Positions 22,273 through 30,421 are shown, counted from the first letter of the stretch. The stretch is 38,153 bases of DNA from an uncultured Clostridiaceae bacterium (GCA_949927585.1 CATLFA010000016.1:1-38153); one strand, 5' to 3'. Translations and numbers: made by a program. The notes: a model not told the origin generated them from the sequence alone.

Positions 22273-23619
22273 TTATCCTTCTTTAGATTGATTAGCTGGA
22301 TTAGTTTCCCCTTTTGCTGCTGAAGGTTTAGCTGGAGAATCTGTACCTTTGCCACCTTCTTTTACGTCTTTATCAGTTGACGTTTGCTTTAAACTCTCTG
22401 GAACAGCCACCTCTTTAACATCAGGATTATCTAATGAAATACCATAATAACGAGGATACTCCTTCATAGAAAGCGTAACTTCTTTATCAGCGGATGCAAT
22501 CGCAACCTCTTGAGAATGCTTGAAATAACCATCTGCCCAAACGTCTACAGGATATGAAGTTTTTGGTTGAACTTTAACGCTAATAGAGCCAGTTTCATCT
22601 GATACACGCTTGATTCCACCAACATATACATCGGCACCTGCAATAGGAGTTGTTCCATCAGAAGTAACCTTTAATGTAAGAGTTAAACTATTAGGTACAG
22701 TTGAACCTGTTGGAGCAACAATTGCAAATGGGAAATAGTTTACTGGATTATTAGTCTCAGTTTCAACTGAAATTGGATTTGGAATTTCCCAACCAAGTCT
22801 CATTGTTAACATAATAGCAATCATTCTTTGCTGAGCCAAGTTGTATTCAATTGGATTTCCATTAGAATCAATTCTAGTAGGATCCTTGATTGTTGCTTCA
22901 GTAAATACTTCTACTTCCATTTCTTGACGAACAGAATAGTATACTTGCTTCCAATCACCTACAATCAACTTAGCAACCTTTTTATCCCAAGCTCCATTAT
23001 TTAAGAAAGTCTTAGGAATTGAGTCAATCTCGGTACCTGTAATAGGCTGTCCAGTTGTATCTGTCATATTTCTAAATGCAGATTTTAATCCAAGTCCACC
23101 TACAATACCATTTGGCTCGTAGTCAGACTCTTCTACATAAGACATAGCCTTATCAATAGCTTCATAAAGGGTTCCATTTTGAGTAACTGTAGCACCTACC
23201 GCAATTGCCGTTGGAACAACACCCTCTCTAAATCCGCGAGGCTTATTCTTCCCAAATACAACTGTTTCATCAATTACTTTTCCGACTGCTTCAGCGGCCT
23301 TGTCCTGTACTAATGCTTCAATGTCTATGCTTTGATCAGCAATAGCAATTTTAGAAATAGGAACTAATACTGCTACTTCTTTTGCGATAATAGTTTTTCC
23401 TTGAAGAGATAACTGAGTCAGTTTTCGATGCTCAATATCATAGTCAGTCCAATAAGCCATTGGTAATTCGCTTAAAATATTTAGTTCCATGGTTTTACCA
23501 GTCATATTTCGCAAACGTGTAGCATTTGCCATTATAAAAGATGACTTTGTAGCTTTTTGGAATATTCCTGACACGTAATCTGGTGTAAATAATGCTTGTA
23601 ATTGTTCATTGTTAATCAT
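22273..23619 (-). CDS. Major capsid protein, HK97 fold, with C-terminal Ig-like domain
   Basis: 448 residues, start after AAGGAGAAAAAATT. Residues about 1-305 are the capsid core: MINNEQLQALFTPDYV start, LSLQGKTIIAKEVAVLVPIS (the typical strand before the A-domain), the long helix with VQDKAAEAVGKVIDETVVFG, and RMIAIMLTMRLGWEIP near its end. Residues about 310-390 are a separate beta domain (ADVYVGGIKRVSDETGS) like carboxypeptidase-regulatory/Ig folds, which would stand out from the head surface. A disordered Lys/Ser/Pro tail follows. No protease gene is visible; the separate scaffold gene upstream supports scaffold-driven assembly. Confidence 0.9.
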   Translation of the reverse strand: MINNEQLQALFTPDYVSGIFQKATKSSFIMANATRLRNMTGKTMELNILSELPMAYWTDYDIEHRKLTQLSLQGKTIIAKEVAVLVPISKIAIADQSIDIEALVQDKAAEAVGKVIDETVVFGKNKPRGFREGVVPTAIAVGATVTQNGTLYEAIDKAMSYVEESDYEPNGIVGGLGLKSAFRNMTDTTGQPITGTEIDSIPKTFLNNGAWDKKVAKLIVGDWKQVYYSVRQEMEVEVFTEATIKDPTRIDSNGNPIEYNLAQQRMIAIMLTMRLGWEIPNPISVETETNNPVNYFPFAIVAPTGSTVPNSLTLTLKVTSDGTTPIAGADVYVGGIKRVSDETGSISVKVQPKTSYPVDVWADGYFKHSQEVAIASADKEVTLSMKEYPRYYGISLDNPDVKEVAVPESLKQTSTDKDVKEGGKGTDSPAKPSAAKGETNPANQSKEG

Positions 23620-23641
23620 AATTTTTTCTCCTTAAAATTGT

Positions 23642-24133
23642 TTAATTTGATGATCCTAAAATAGCAGAACGAAATTTTGTATTCCATTCAGAAGTAGGAC
23701 CAGATTCTTTCTTTTCTTTTTTGCTACTACCCATATCTTCAAATGTTTTTTCCTTTTTATCTTCTTGAATTTGTTTGAATTGTTCTGGGTAGTTGCCAAC
23801 ATACTTTTCTAAATCCTTGTCAAAGTCTTTAGATTCCTTTAATAAGCCATCAGCAAAATCAATATACTTTTCATTGATTCCTTTTAGCTTCATTTTGTTT
23901 ACACGCTCAGCCTTAGCGCCTGCGTCCTTTAAATCGGCGATTTGTTTTTCCAAAGATTCTACATCTTCTTTTGATTTGTAATCCTTAAAATCTCCTTTTG
24001 TTCGTTCTATCGCCTCATTTACAGCATCTCTCTTTTCGTCATTAACTACATTTAAAATAGAGTTAATGACGAGTTTAGAGGGATTCTCCATACCACCCTC
24101 CTGTAGAATGGAAATTAATAGTTCTCTTGTCAT
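23642..24133 (-). CDS. Scaffold protein, phage minor structural GP20 type
   Basis: 163 residues, start after AAAAAAGGAGAAAAG. Coiled-coil central part (VESLEKQIADLKDAGAKAER) followed by LKGINEKYIDFADGLLKES, a classic GP20 motif, and a Lys/Glu-rich disordered C-terminus ending in EWNTKFRSAI, the usual capsid-binding helix-turn region. Scaffold proteins shape the procapsid and leave before packaging. Located directly upstream of the capsid gene. A leader hairpin GTGGA/TCCAC at 24154-24175 lies just before its ribosome site. Confidence 0.85.
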   Translation of the reverse strand: MTRELLISILQEGGMENPSKLVINSILNVVNDEKRDAVNEAIERTKGDFKDYKSKEDVESLEKQIADLKDAGAKAERVNKMKLKGINEKYIDFADGLLKESKDFDKDLEKYVGNYPEQFKQIQEDKKEKTFEDMGSSKKEKKESGPTSEWNTKFRSAILGSSN

Positions 24134-24265
24134 ATTCTTTTCTCCTTTTTTACGTGGATTTTATTGTGATTCCACCAACACAGATTTTTAGAATATTAGC
24201 TTTTCTTTTACTCCTTTAAGCTAGGAATTCAGTTTTCTTTTACGTTGTAAACTGTTCAACAAGGG

Positions 24266-24302
24266 TATAAAAAAGGAGCTTTAATTTCTATCTAAGCTCC
24301 TA
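24266..24302 (-). terminator. Terminator after the 29-aa gene
   Basis: AGGAGCTT / AAGCTCCT stem followed by TTTTTTATA on the minus strand, 16 bases past the 29-aa stop. It makes the small gene a separate unit and implies that scaffold and capsid need their own promoter in 24134-24265, where I see no clear one. Confidence 0.8.
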
Positions 24303-24317
24303 AATTTATTAAATTTT

Positions 24318-24407
24318 TTAGTCAATATTATTGCTGTAGGTTGCTATTGCTACAAATAGCACCGAAAGTATTACAATGACCAGTATAGCAATAACAAAAA
24401 TCCACAT
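24318..24407 (-). CDS. 29-aa single-span membrane peptide
   Basis: ATG at 24407, eight bases after AAAAGGAGGG, a near-ideal ribosome site; TAA at 24318. The product begins MWIFVIAILVIVILSVLF, about 22 hydrophobic residues in a row, and ends with a short polar tail (TYSNNID). Its own terminator follows and a divergent structured RNA lies just upstream. Tiny hydrophobic peptides of this kind are type I toxins, small lysis or holin-like peptides, or regulatory membrane peptides. Too short for most gene callers. Which of these it is cannot be decided from sequence. Confidence 0.7.
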   Translation of the reverse strand: MWIFVIAILVIVILSVLFVAIATYSNNID

Positions 24408-24425
24408 TTCAATCCCTCCTTTTAT

Positions 24426-24453
24426 TTGACATTTTTTTTGTTTATGGTAAAAT
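24426..24453 (+). promoter_or_regulatory. Plus-strand promoter of the structured sRNA
   Basis: TTGACA (24426-24431), 16-base spacer, TAAAAT (24448-24453) with an extended -10 TGG. A TATAAT also occurs at 24453-24458. It points against the late operon, so it is not a late promoter and should work in the lysogen. Confidence 0.7.
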
Positions 24454-24459
24454 ATAATT

Positions 24460-24541
24460 AGTATGGAACTTGAAGAAGACAAAGCCATCTTCGCCAATTG
24501 GAGATGTAGGGTTTAGGCTGACCTACCAAGTTCCTTTTTTT
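24460..24541 (+). ncRNA. Small structured RNA opposite the late operon
   Basis: About 80 nt. The 5' GGAACTTG (24465-24472) pairs with CAAGTTCC (24527-24534), closing the whole molecule and, with the following run of T, forming the terminator. Inside are CATCTTC/GGAGATG (one G-U) and TAGG/CCTA stems, giving a three-way junction. No plausible reading frame. It is antisense to the leader between the minor capsid stop and the 29-aa gene. Its end overlaps the minor capsid stop codon. Promoter, fold and T-tract together make a real RNA likely. I do not recognise it as a known RNA family. Confidence 0.7.
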
Positions 24542-26096
24542 ATTTGCTTTTTTTCTTTTTAATTGATTGATATCTGACACTTTTTACTTTGTTCACATCT
24601 TCACCAATCAATACTGAAACTCTTAAAATATGATCTTCGTCTAAATTTTTAATAAATGTTGTTGTATTTATATATTTTTTATCCAATTCCATCCTATCTG
24701 GTTTTTTCATTGTTTCTATCGTTTTTTCTAAATAGTTAGGAACAAACGTAACTAGCTCTGGATGAGACTCTATTGCATGAATTTTACCATTTTTATTAAT
24801 TTCCCATGAATAATTTTTAGATGGGCTTTTAACATTAGTAAAATTAGTAATATCTGTATTTATTTTTATTTTTTCAAATAAATACTTGCGAGGCATTTCT
24901 TTCTTCAATTCTTTTCCAATTCCAAAATCACTAATCATTTTACCAGGTTCCTCTCTAGCATAGTTCCTTTTTAGAACACTGGCATTTTGTTTGATGAGTA
25001 GTCTTTGTTTAGCTTGCCAATCCCTTATTTTTCTTTTATCTAAAGCTATTTTGGAAGAAAGTAATAATCTTTGATTGTCAGAAACATCCTTTGGCATGTT
25101 ATCTAATAATTTTTGGTCTGCCTCTAGAACCCCTTTCCACTTTCTAATAGATCTTTCATTATAACGTTGATTAGAAAGAGCCTTATATTTTTCTGGATGA
25201 TACTTACCATTAAAATTAAGTTTAAACTCTTCTCTTTTCTTGAATAAATCATTGTTATTTTTTATGCCAAGTACCTCGTCAACAGAAAGCATTTGAAAGT
25301 AATGTCTACAGTTGGGTCTTGTTGTTAAAAAAGTAGGAGCTCCGACAATATCTTGGTAAAACTGAATTCCTTTAGATTGGATATAATTATCAATCTCTGT
25401 AATTCTTTCTTTCGATACAATATTACGCCAATTTTTATCAACATATATTTTACCTTGTGCTTCTACGTGATCCTTTGCACAGTCTCCAAAATAGGAAGCA
25501 AGATAGAAAATAACACCATTTTCTGCACCAGTCTTAAGCATATTTTCGGAAATATCACTTTGAATGTCGGTTCTTACTTTCATTTCCATATAGTTTTCCC
25601 ACCGAACTTTACGACCATTTTTATATGCAACAATCCCATATTTTTGAGTTTGTTCCATCTTTTCTCTAATTTGGTTATACAATTCCTGGGTAACATTATT
25701 TTTTGGTAAGCTGCTTCCAATACCAATTACATTAGCTAAGTGATTTTTAATCACATTAGAAGCTAATCCATCTATCCCCTTATTGATTACTTTTTCAACT
25801 TGTTTAGATTGTGATTTGGTTAGTTTTAATTCGTTTGTACCTTGCTTAGTAGCCTTTAAAAGCTTTTTTTTCTCTTCTGTAGCATATTTATTAACTTTAA
25901 TCTTAAAGGCTCTCATAGAGGAAATTTGGGTTTTATACCATGCTTTCTCGTCACTTAAATTTGTTAGAAGTTTGTCAAAAGACATACTTAACAAACTATT
26001 TCTAGTTTTTTGTACTAAATGGCCAATTGAAGTGGCTATTTCATCTCCTTTATCTTTGTCCACAACGTGCTTAGGAAGTATTTCCTTTTTGGCCAT
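24540..26096 (-). CDS. Minor capsid protein with C-terminal PBECR-like nuclease domain
   Basis: 518 residues, start in TAATG overlapping the portal stop. N-terminal 340 residues match phage minor capsid protein 2 / Mu F-like proteins: helical start, then MKVRTDIQSDISENMLKTG, the ASYFGDCAKDHVEAQGK segment, and TRPNCRHYF. The C-terminal 100 residues form a small separate domain with the PBECR/barnase-EndoU-RelE-like pattern: GKIHAIESHPELV, then a helix with Pro-Asp, and LDEDHILRVSVLIGEDVNKV as final strands. Such domains are thought to be toxins or nucleases delivered with phage DNA. Activity here is inferred; the His in the HAIESH segment is the obvious catalytic candidate. Confidence 0.8.
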   Translation of the reverse strand: MAKKEILPKHVVDKDKGDEIATSIGHLVQKTRNSLLSMSFDKLLTNLSDEKAWYKTQISSMRAFKIKVNKYATEEKKKLLKATKQGTNELKLTKSQSKQVEKVINKGIDGLASNVIKNHLANVIGIGSSLPKNNVTQELYNQIREKMEQTQKYGIVAYKNGRKVRWENYMEMKVRTDIQSDISENMLKTGAENGVIFYLASYFGDCAKDHVEAQGKIYVDKNWRNIVSKERITEIDNYIQSKGIQFYQDIVGAPTFLTTRPNCRHYFQMLSVDEVLGIKNNNDLFKKREEFKLNFNGKYHPEKYKALSNQRYNERSIRKWKGVLEADQKLLDNMPKDVSDNQRLLLSSKIALDKRKIRDWQAKQRLLIKQNASVLKRNYAREEPGKMISDFGIGKELKKEMPRKYLFEKIKINTDITNFTNVKSPSKNYSWEINKNGKIHAIESHPELVTFVPNYLEKTIETMKKPDRMELDKKYINTTTFIKNLDEDHILRVSVLIGEDVNKVKSVRYQSIKKKKSK

Positions 26097-27688
26097 TAGT
26101 TATCTTCCTCATTTTCTTCCTCTTCCTCGCCTAAATCTAATCCTATTGAATCTGTATAAGATATTTTTTCATTTATGTAAGTAATTAACTGATTTTTGTC
26201 TTTAACATTCTCACCATAAACTAAATCAACAAATTTTTCTGGTGTCATTGCTCCAGATTGTAAGGCTGGAAGATAAATATTGATAAGCATAGCATTACTT
26301 TGCAAAAATTCTAGAGCATTCTCGTAATTTTCATCATACCAGTGTGCTCTAAATTCTGCTAAGCTCATAATCCCATTTTGTACCTCTGATAACTCTTGCT
26401 TCTTTTTAGAGTCTGTATCTTCTACAATGTTATCATCGTAAACTACTTCAATATCATCTTCAGTAAAATGTAATTCTGGATTATTAGTAAACTCATTATT
26501 CACGTACTGAATGGACATTAACATTTCAATAAAACGATCTGTAGAAAAATTTTCTTGTTTTATCACATTTCTAAATAGTGCTGTTTCTTTCGCAATGACA
26601 CCAGTAGCCGTTTGAATTGGCCTACCACCAGATCCTTCAAATTCAAAACGATTATCACCCAGACCACATTTCTTAGCTGCATAATTTAAAAAGAAATTTA
26701 TGGCTTTAATATGAGAATCAACCCTTAACTCACCATTAAACTCTTGAATCAAGGTTTTTCCATCAACTCCAGGGGGAATGACAACCTCCTCATCATCCAC
26801 CATTACTCTATCCAGTTTACCATCTGCATTAATTTGAGTTAGTTCTGCTGATATATAGCGTTTCTTAGATCCATTTTTAAATTCTTTAAAAAAAGAATCG
26901 AATGTCATATCGACACATTTGAAAATATCTAGACAATCTCCATATATTGAACATCCCAATTGATTTTCTAAATTATTATTATCTTTTATGTTAGGATGCC
27001 ATATTTGGAATAAGGGAATTGAAGAATTTGTTTTCAAAATACTATAATCAGTTTCTTTAAAATCAAAATTATTTTGGTTCTCTTTATTCTTATATCCTTT
27101 TGCCTCAACAATCCAATATTCATCATTTACTAGTAAATGAATTTGAACAATTGCATAGTTAGTTGAATATTTAACGAAAGCACATTCTGTACATGATCCA
27201 TCTTCAACTGTGATTGGAACAACTCGATCAGCAGAAATATAGGATATTTTAATTTCAGAATCACTTTTCAAAATTGAACCACCTTCATATACAATTTTAG
27301 AAGGCATCACAATTGTAGCTCCTATTCCCAAACACATAAACATTTCTGTAAAGGTGTTGAACCTAGATAGCACTTTATTTTTCTTCAATATTTTTTGAAT
27401 AAAATTATTTTCTTCATCACTCTTATTAACTGTAATTCGAGTATTTTCATTGGCATAGTTAGAAGCCCAGTCTTCACCAATTAATTTTGCGATGCCAGAA
27501 CTTTTTCTTCTAACCCATATTGGATCACCATTGCTATTTTTGGCTTGATATGTATGCCAATCTGTACTTCCTTTGTACCAGGAAATCCATTTTGAAAGGT
27601 TGCTATTTTGTCCTTCAATATTGAAATCCTTTCTTCCAGTAGTTTTATTTATAATATCTTTAATGTTTGAAATTAATTGATTATACAT
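26096..27688 (-). CDS. Portal protein, SPP1 gp6 / A118-like
   Basis: 530 residues from the ATG at 27688, overlapping the terminase stop in TGATG. N-terminal WISWYKGSTDWHTYQAK and KSSGIAKLIGEDWASNYAN are the hallmark of A118/SPP1-type portals. The middle has IHLLVNDEYWIVEAKGY, and the clip/wing region GDNRFEFEGSGGRPIQTATG matches the family. The C-terminus is strongly acidic (DLGEEEEENEED). It forms the dodecameric ring at one capsid vertex through which DNA enters. Confidence 0.88.
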   Translation of the reverse strand: MYNQLISNIKDIINKTTGRKDFNIEGQNSNLSKWISWYKGSTDWHTYQAKNSNGDPIWVRRKSSGIAKLIGEDWASNYANENTRITVNKSDEENNFIQKILKKNKVLSRFNTFTEMFMCLGIGATIVMPSKIVYEGGSILKSDSEIKISYISADRVVPITVEDGSCTECAFVKYSTNYAIVQIHLLVNDEYWIVEAKGYKNKENQNNFDFKETDYSILKTNSSIPLFQIWHPNIKDNNNLENQLGCSIYGDCLDIFKCVDMTFDSFFKEFKNGSKKRYISAELTQINADGKLDRVMVDDEEVVIPPGVDGKTLIQEFNGELRVDSHIKAINFFLNYAAKKCGLGDNRFEFEGSGGRPIQTATGVIAKETALFRNVIKQENFSTDRFIEMLMSIQYVNNEFTNNPELHFTEDDIEVVYDDNIVEDTDSKKKQELSEVQNGIMSLAEFRAHWYDENYENALEFLQSNAMLINIYLPALQSGAMTPEKFVDLVYGENVKDKNQLITYINEKISYTDSIGLDLGEEEEENEEDN

Positions 27689-29040
27689 CACTTCAACCCC
27701 ATTTCTATTCTAATCATCATATTACGCATAACTGGTTCAAAACTGTATTCATTTGAATCAAGCGTATCTATATCAGTTGTGCCATTATCAAGTCTTTCAT
27801 TTTCATGGCCTGGTCTAGAATCATAAACAGCCGTCCGGTAGGCATCTATTGCTGCATCATTCCAAGACATAAAAAATAGCTTCCCAAGAGAAAGAAGCTG
27901 TAATTGAAACTGAATTCTATCATTTATCGGTTTCTTATATGCATTTTTAATAATTATTCCAAGTTGCTTGGATAGAACTCTATTGCGAATGGTATTTATT
28001 AAAGTTTGTTCTGCACTATCACAATAACATTCCATTGCATAAAAGCCATATTTCTTTTGAACCATATATACAAACTTTTCAAACTCATTACAAAGTTGGT
28101 CAGCTGTAGTACCAGTAGCATCCATTCGAACGGTTTCTAAATGGACTGCATAATCCAAGTTTGGACCAAATCCTGTAGCTGAAAAGACATGTCTAGATTG
28201 ATTACCACCAAAGTCAACTCCAAGAATTATACTAGCCAACTTAGGGACTTTGTTTATAATGAACTTATCCATATTTGAAGCAAATATTTGATAAACCAAT
28301 CCTTCAGCTATACCACGCTCGCCTAAAATTTTAATTTTATAATAGTAGCTGCCAATAGGATACAATCTTTTAGAACGTTCTATCTTTTCTGAAGTCATAA
28401 CCGGATTATCTTCAAAAGTCCAATGCGTATAATACCTGCCAGGCATATTTTCAACTTGGTTCATATCTCTTAATATGCTTGCAGGAACTTTCCATAAGGG
28501 CTTGCATTTATTGATGAAGTCCTGATATATAAAATGCTTTGGATCATCTCCGTTAAGCGTCCAAAACTGAAATGGATGATCTACTGAAGCTTGTCTTGCA
28601 AACGTTTCATTAATGAACTTTTTGTCTGCTATGTTAACCTCGTCAATTAAGAATCCTTCTATAGTCTTACCTAAAATCTTCTTCCATTGATTGATGTTAG
28701 CATAGCCAGCTAATAATATTTTTTTTCTTTTACCATCTGCACCCCTCATTGTTAGAAAATATGATCCAATTTTTTTCTTTACAAGTTTTACATCAGGAAA
28801 TAAGTTCAAAAGACCAAATCCATCACTTTCTAAAATATTGTCATTAATTGCATCATAATCTTTTGCAGCAATACAGAATAGCCTTCCCTTAGAAAATTTA
28901 ACTCGCAAATAGAAAGCTTGGATAACATTAACTGTCTTGGAAGAACGAATTGTCCCTTCTAATACCAAAAGTTCTACATTTTCTCTAGTTGCCAACGCTA
29001 ATAAATCCAAATGTTTCTCATTTCTCTGTAGTCTACTCAT
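27688..29040 (-). CDS. terL: Terminase large subunit
   Basis: 450 residues. Start at 29040 set by GGGAG nine bases upstream; a TTG three codons earlier is a weaker option. ATPase half: Walker A EGTIRSSKT at 28-36, Walker B FLIDEVN at 130-136, and a coupling region near TLNGDDPKHF. Nuclease half: ILGVDFGG with Asp276, CYCDSAEQ with Asp341, and an acidic DIDTLDSN end with Asp near 425-429, the RNase-H-like triad. It cuts and pumps DNA into the head with the portal. Overlaps the small-subunit candidate by eight bases. Confidence 0.93.
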   Translation of the reverse strand: MSRLQRNEKHLDLLALATRENVELLVLEGTIRSSKTVNVIQAFYLRVKFSKGRLFCIAAKDYDAINDNILESDGFGLLNLFPDVKLVKKKIGSYFLTMRGADGKRKKILLAGYANINQWKKILGKTIEGFLIDEVNIADKKFINETFARQASVDHPFQFWTLNGDDPKHFIYQDFINKCKPLWKVPASILRDMNQVENMPGRYYTHWTFEDNPVMTSEKIERSKRLYPIGSYYYKIKILGERGIAEGLVYQIFASNMDKFIINKVPKLASIILGVDFGGNQSRHVFSATGFGPNLDYAVHLETVRMDATGTTADQLCNEFEKFVYMVQKKYGFYAMECYCDSAEQTLINTIRNRVLSKQLGIIIKNAYKKPINDRIQFQLQLLSLGKLFFMSWNDAAIDAYRTAVYDSRPGHENERLDNGTTDIDTLDSNEYSFEPVMRNMMIRIEMGLK

Positions 29041-29437
29041 CTTCGTCAACTCCTGGGACTCTTCTAGAATTAAGTTGATCTTTTAATTCTTCCATAAAGT
29101 TACCGTTCTCTTTATCAATCTCATCTTCATCATCAAAACGCTTATTAGTTTGAATAATCTTAGTCAGTTCTTGTGCAGCCTTAATACGAGTGTCAAGGCT
29201 TGCTTCTAGTCCAAATTTGTCAGTTATAGCTCCAACTACTACAGCAGAAAGAAAACCTTTAATTTGATCCTCAGTTAAAGAAGAAAGTCCTATTTTACTT
29301 AAATCGTTTAATAGGAGTTTTGGAATTTTAGGTAATTTTCTAACGTCTGTTCCAGCATAGTACTTAGGAATTATCTTTTTTTCTTTTTGAGGACTTTTTC
29401 TTTTTTCTCTTACAGATTTTGTTTCAGTGTCACTCAT
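29033..29437 (-). CDS. terS: Terminase small subunit candidate
   Basis: 134 residues, start overlapping the previous stop (ATGA). Basic, disordered N-terminus (REKRKSPQKEKK), a helical core (LSSLTEDQIKGFLSAVVVGAI, then LDTRIKAAQELTKIIQTNKR), and an acidic tail. Small subunits of terminase have this layout with a DNA-binding N-terminus, oligomerising core and a tail that contacts TerL. I see no clear HTH; the call is mainly from position directly before terL. Confidence 0.6.
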   Translation of the reverse strand: MSDTETKSVREKRKSPQKEKKIIPKYYAGTDVRKLPKIPKLLLNDLSKIGLSSLTEDQIKGFLSAVVVGAITDKFGLEASLDTRIKAAQELTKIIQTNKRFDDEDEIDKENGNFMEELKDQLNSRRVPGVDEDE

Positions 29438-29715
29438 GTTGTATCAAAACCTTTCAACTCATCAACTAGATAACTTAAGATACTTGCTAAGTTTCCTCTA
29501 ACTGAATCATCTTTAATATTCACTCTTTTTCTTTTTTTTGTAAATTCATCATATCTTAGCTCCTTATGATACTTTACTAAAGAAAAACACATAAAAATAT
29601 TTTTCGTTTTTTGATTAAACTTAATTTCTTTAATAAAAGTATATTTATATTTACTTTGTTTAACTTGTATAGCTATTAGAATATCTTGAATATCTTTTAA
29701 TAAACTATTACTCAT
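29434..29715 (-). CDS. Unknown protein, first gene of the packaging operon, 93 aa
   Basis: ATG at 29715. AAGGAGG lies 18 bases upstream, unusually far, with only AAAAAG closer, so the start or translation efficiency is uncertain. The product is basic with a helical start (LLKDIQDILIAIQVKQSKYK) and a beta-rich centre (FIKEIKFNQKTKNIFMCF). Could be a HNH-less packaging factor or a DNA-binding partner of terminase. Not recognised. Confidence 0.6.
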   Translation of the reverse strand: MSNSLLKDIQDILIAIQVKQSKYKYTFIKEIKFNQKTKNIFMCFSLVKYHKELRYDEFTKKRKRVNIKDDSVRGNLASILSYLVDELKGFDTT

Positions 29716-29863
29716 AATATCTTTTTAAATATACCTCCTTAAATTATCTAAGTTTTACTATAGTTAATTTAGTTATAATTGTATTATAATTCACATAAAA
29801 TACTTTTATAATAGTTTAACTATATTAATACTTTAAAATATTCTATTATTTTACTATCTATTG

Positions 29864-29881
29864 CCCCCCTATAATCCCCCC
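29864..29881. other. cos-site candidate: C6-TATAAT-C6
   Basis: CCCCCC-TATAAT-CCCCCC, two six-base C tracts in an otherwise almost pure A/T stretch of more than 200 bases, directly upstream of the packaging genes. In phages of this class the cos site usually lies just before terS and is GC-rich against an AT-rich background. The surrounding AT-rich spacer also holds a 13-bp dyad ATAGTTTAACTAT near 29814. A packaging site is inferred from place and composition. The region 29716-29860 shows no gene. Confidence 0.45.
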
Positions 29882-29914
29882 ATAAAACAAATACAAATAA
29901 TAATTCTTTTTCTT

Positions 29915-29942
29915 TATATACTATTCTTATTCATAGCAACAA
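29915..29942 (-). promoter_or_regulatory. Possible promoter for the packaging/late operon
   Basis: TTGTTG (29937-29942) and TATATA (29915-29920) with a 16-base spacer on the minus strand, just after the terminator at 29943-29974. Moderate match only. Confidence 0.4.
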
Positions 29943-29974
29943 AAAAGACCAACCATATTTTTAGTTAGTCTTTT
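29943..29974 (-). terminator. Terminator upstream of the packaging operon
   Basis: AAAAGACTAAC / GTTGGTCTTTT, 11 pairs with one G-U, then TTTTTTG on the minus strand. Strong, and second in a tandem with the one ending the RNA at 30004-30155. Confidence 0.85.
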
Positions 29975-30003
29975 GATAAAAATATTAAATTTGTCTTTTA
30001 AAG

Positions 30004-30155
30004 AAAAAAGCTTTGAAAATTAATTCGAAGCCTTTTCCTTATGGGTTTAAATTGGTGAAATAGATTGCAGTGCGGAAGCAGGAATTTATGATTTTGGGAG
30101 AGTTATTAACCACTTTGGTAAGAGAACTGTTTTTTGCTCTCTTGCGCACTTCCGC
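30004..30155 (-). ncRNA. ~150-nt structured noncoding RNA before the packaging genes
   Basis: Promoter: extended -10 TGT-TATAAT (TATAAT at 30162-30167) with TTGTCA 14 bases further. The transcript has a closing stem TGCGGAAG (30149-30156) with CTTCCGCA (30071-30078), inner stems AAGAGA/TCTCTT and ACCA/TGGT, a single-stranded stretch, and a terminator AAGGCTTCGAA / TTTCAAAGCTTT followed by TTTC (30004-30034). There is no ATG-started frame of note. Own promoter, fold and terminator together suggest an independent RNA. Possible roles: packaging RNA, late-gene regulator, or anti-host sRNA. Not a family I recognise. Confidence 0.65.
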
Positions 30156-30301
30156 ATTCCTATTATAACACAAAATTAAACTGACAACATGGTACAATTT
30201 CACAAATTTTAAAGATTTTTTCATATTTTTAACCTAAAATAGCCTTAAAATGTAACTACACTTTGCAGACCTTAAAATACCCATTTTTTATATGATATAA
30301 T

Positions 30302-30347
30302 TAAAAAGTCCTAGAGCCACGCGGGTATTCTAGGATCATTTTTATTA
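30302..30347. terminator. Bidirectional terminator hairpin
   Basis: TCCTAGA (30309-30315) and TCTAGGA (30329-30335) around a GC-rich loop GCCACGCGGGTAT. On the minus strand CTTTTTAA follows, ending the accessory-gene operon; on the plus strand CATTTTTATT follows. A plus-strand extended -10 TGA-TATAAT at 30293-30301 sits directly before the hairpin, so a very short plus-strand transcript is possible. The stretch 30170-30290 holds no gene. Confidence 0.7.
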
Positions 30348-30421
30348 TATACTATACTTGTATTTTATTACTAGTAATTTATATAAAGAATCTAATATTT
30401 AACAATAAATGGAATATTTTA

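Noticed and set aside
25353..26184. Two long plus-strand frames opposite the minor capsid gene
   Set aside because: Antisense shadows of a well recognised structural gene without initiation signals.
30039..30224. 61-codon frame across the structured RNA
   Set aside because: No ribosome site, crosses the RNA's own promoter, and conflicts with the hairpins and terminator.
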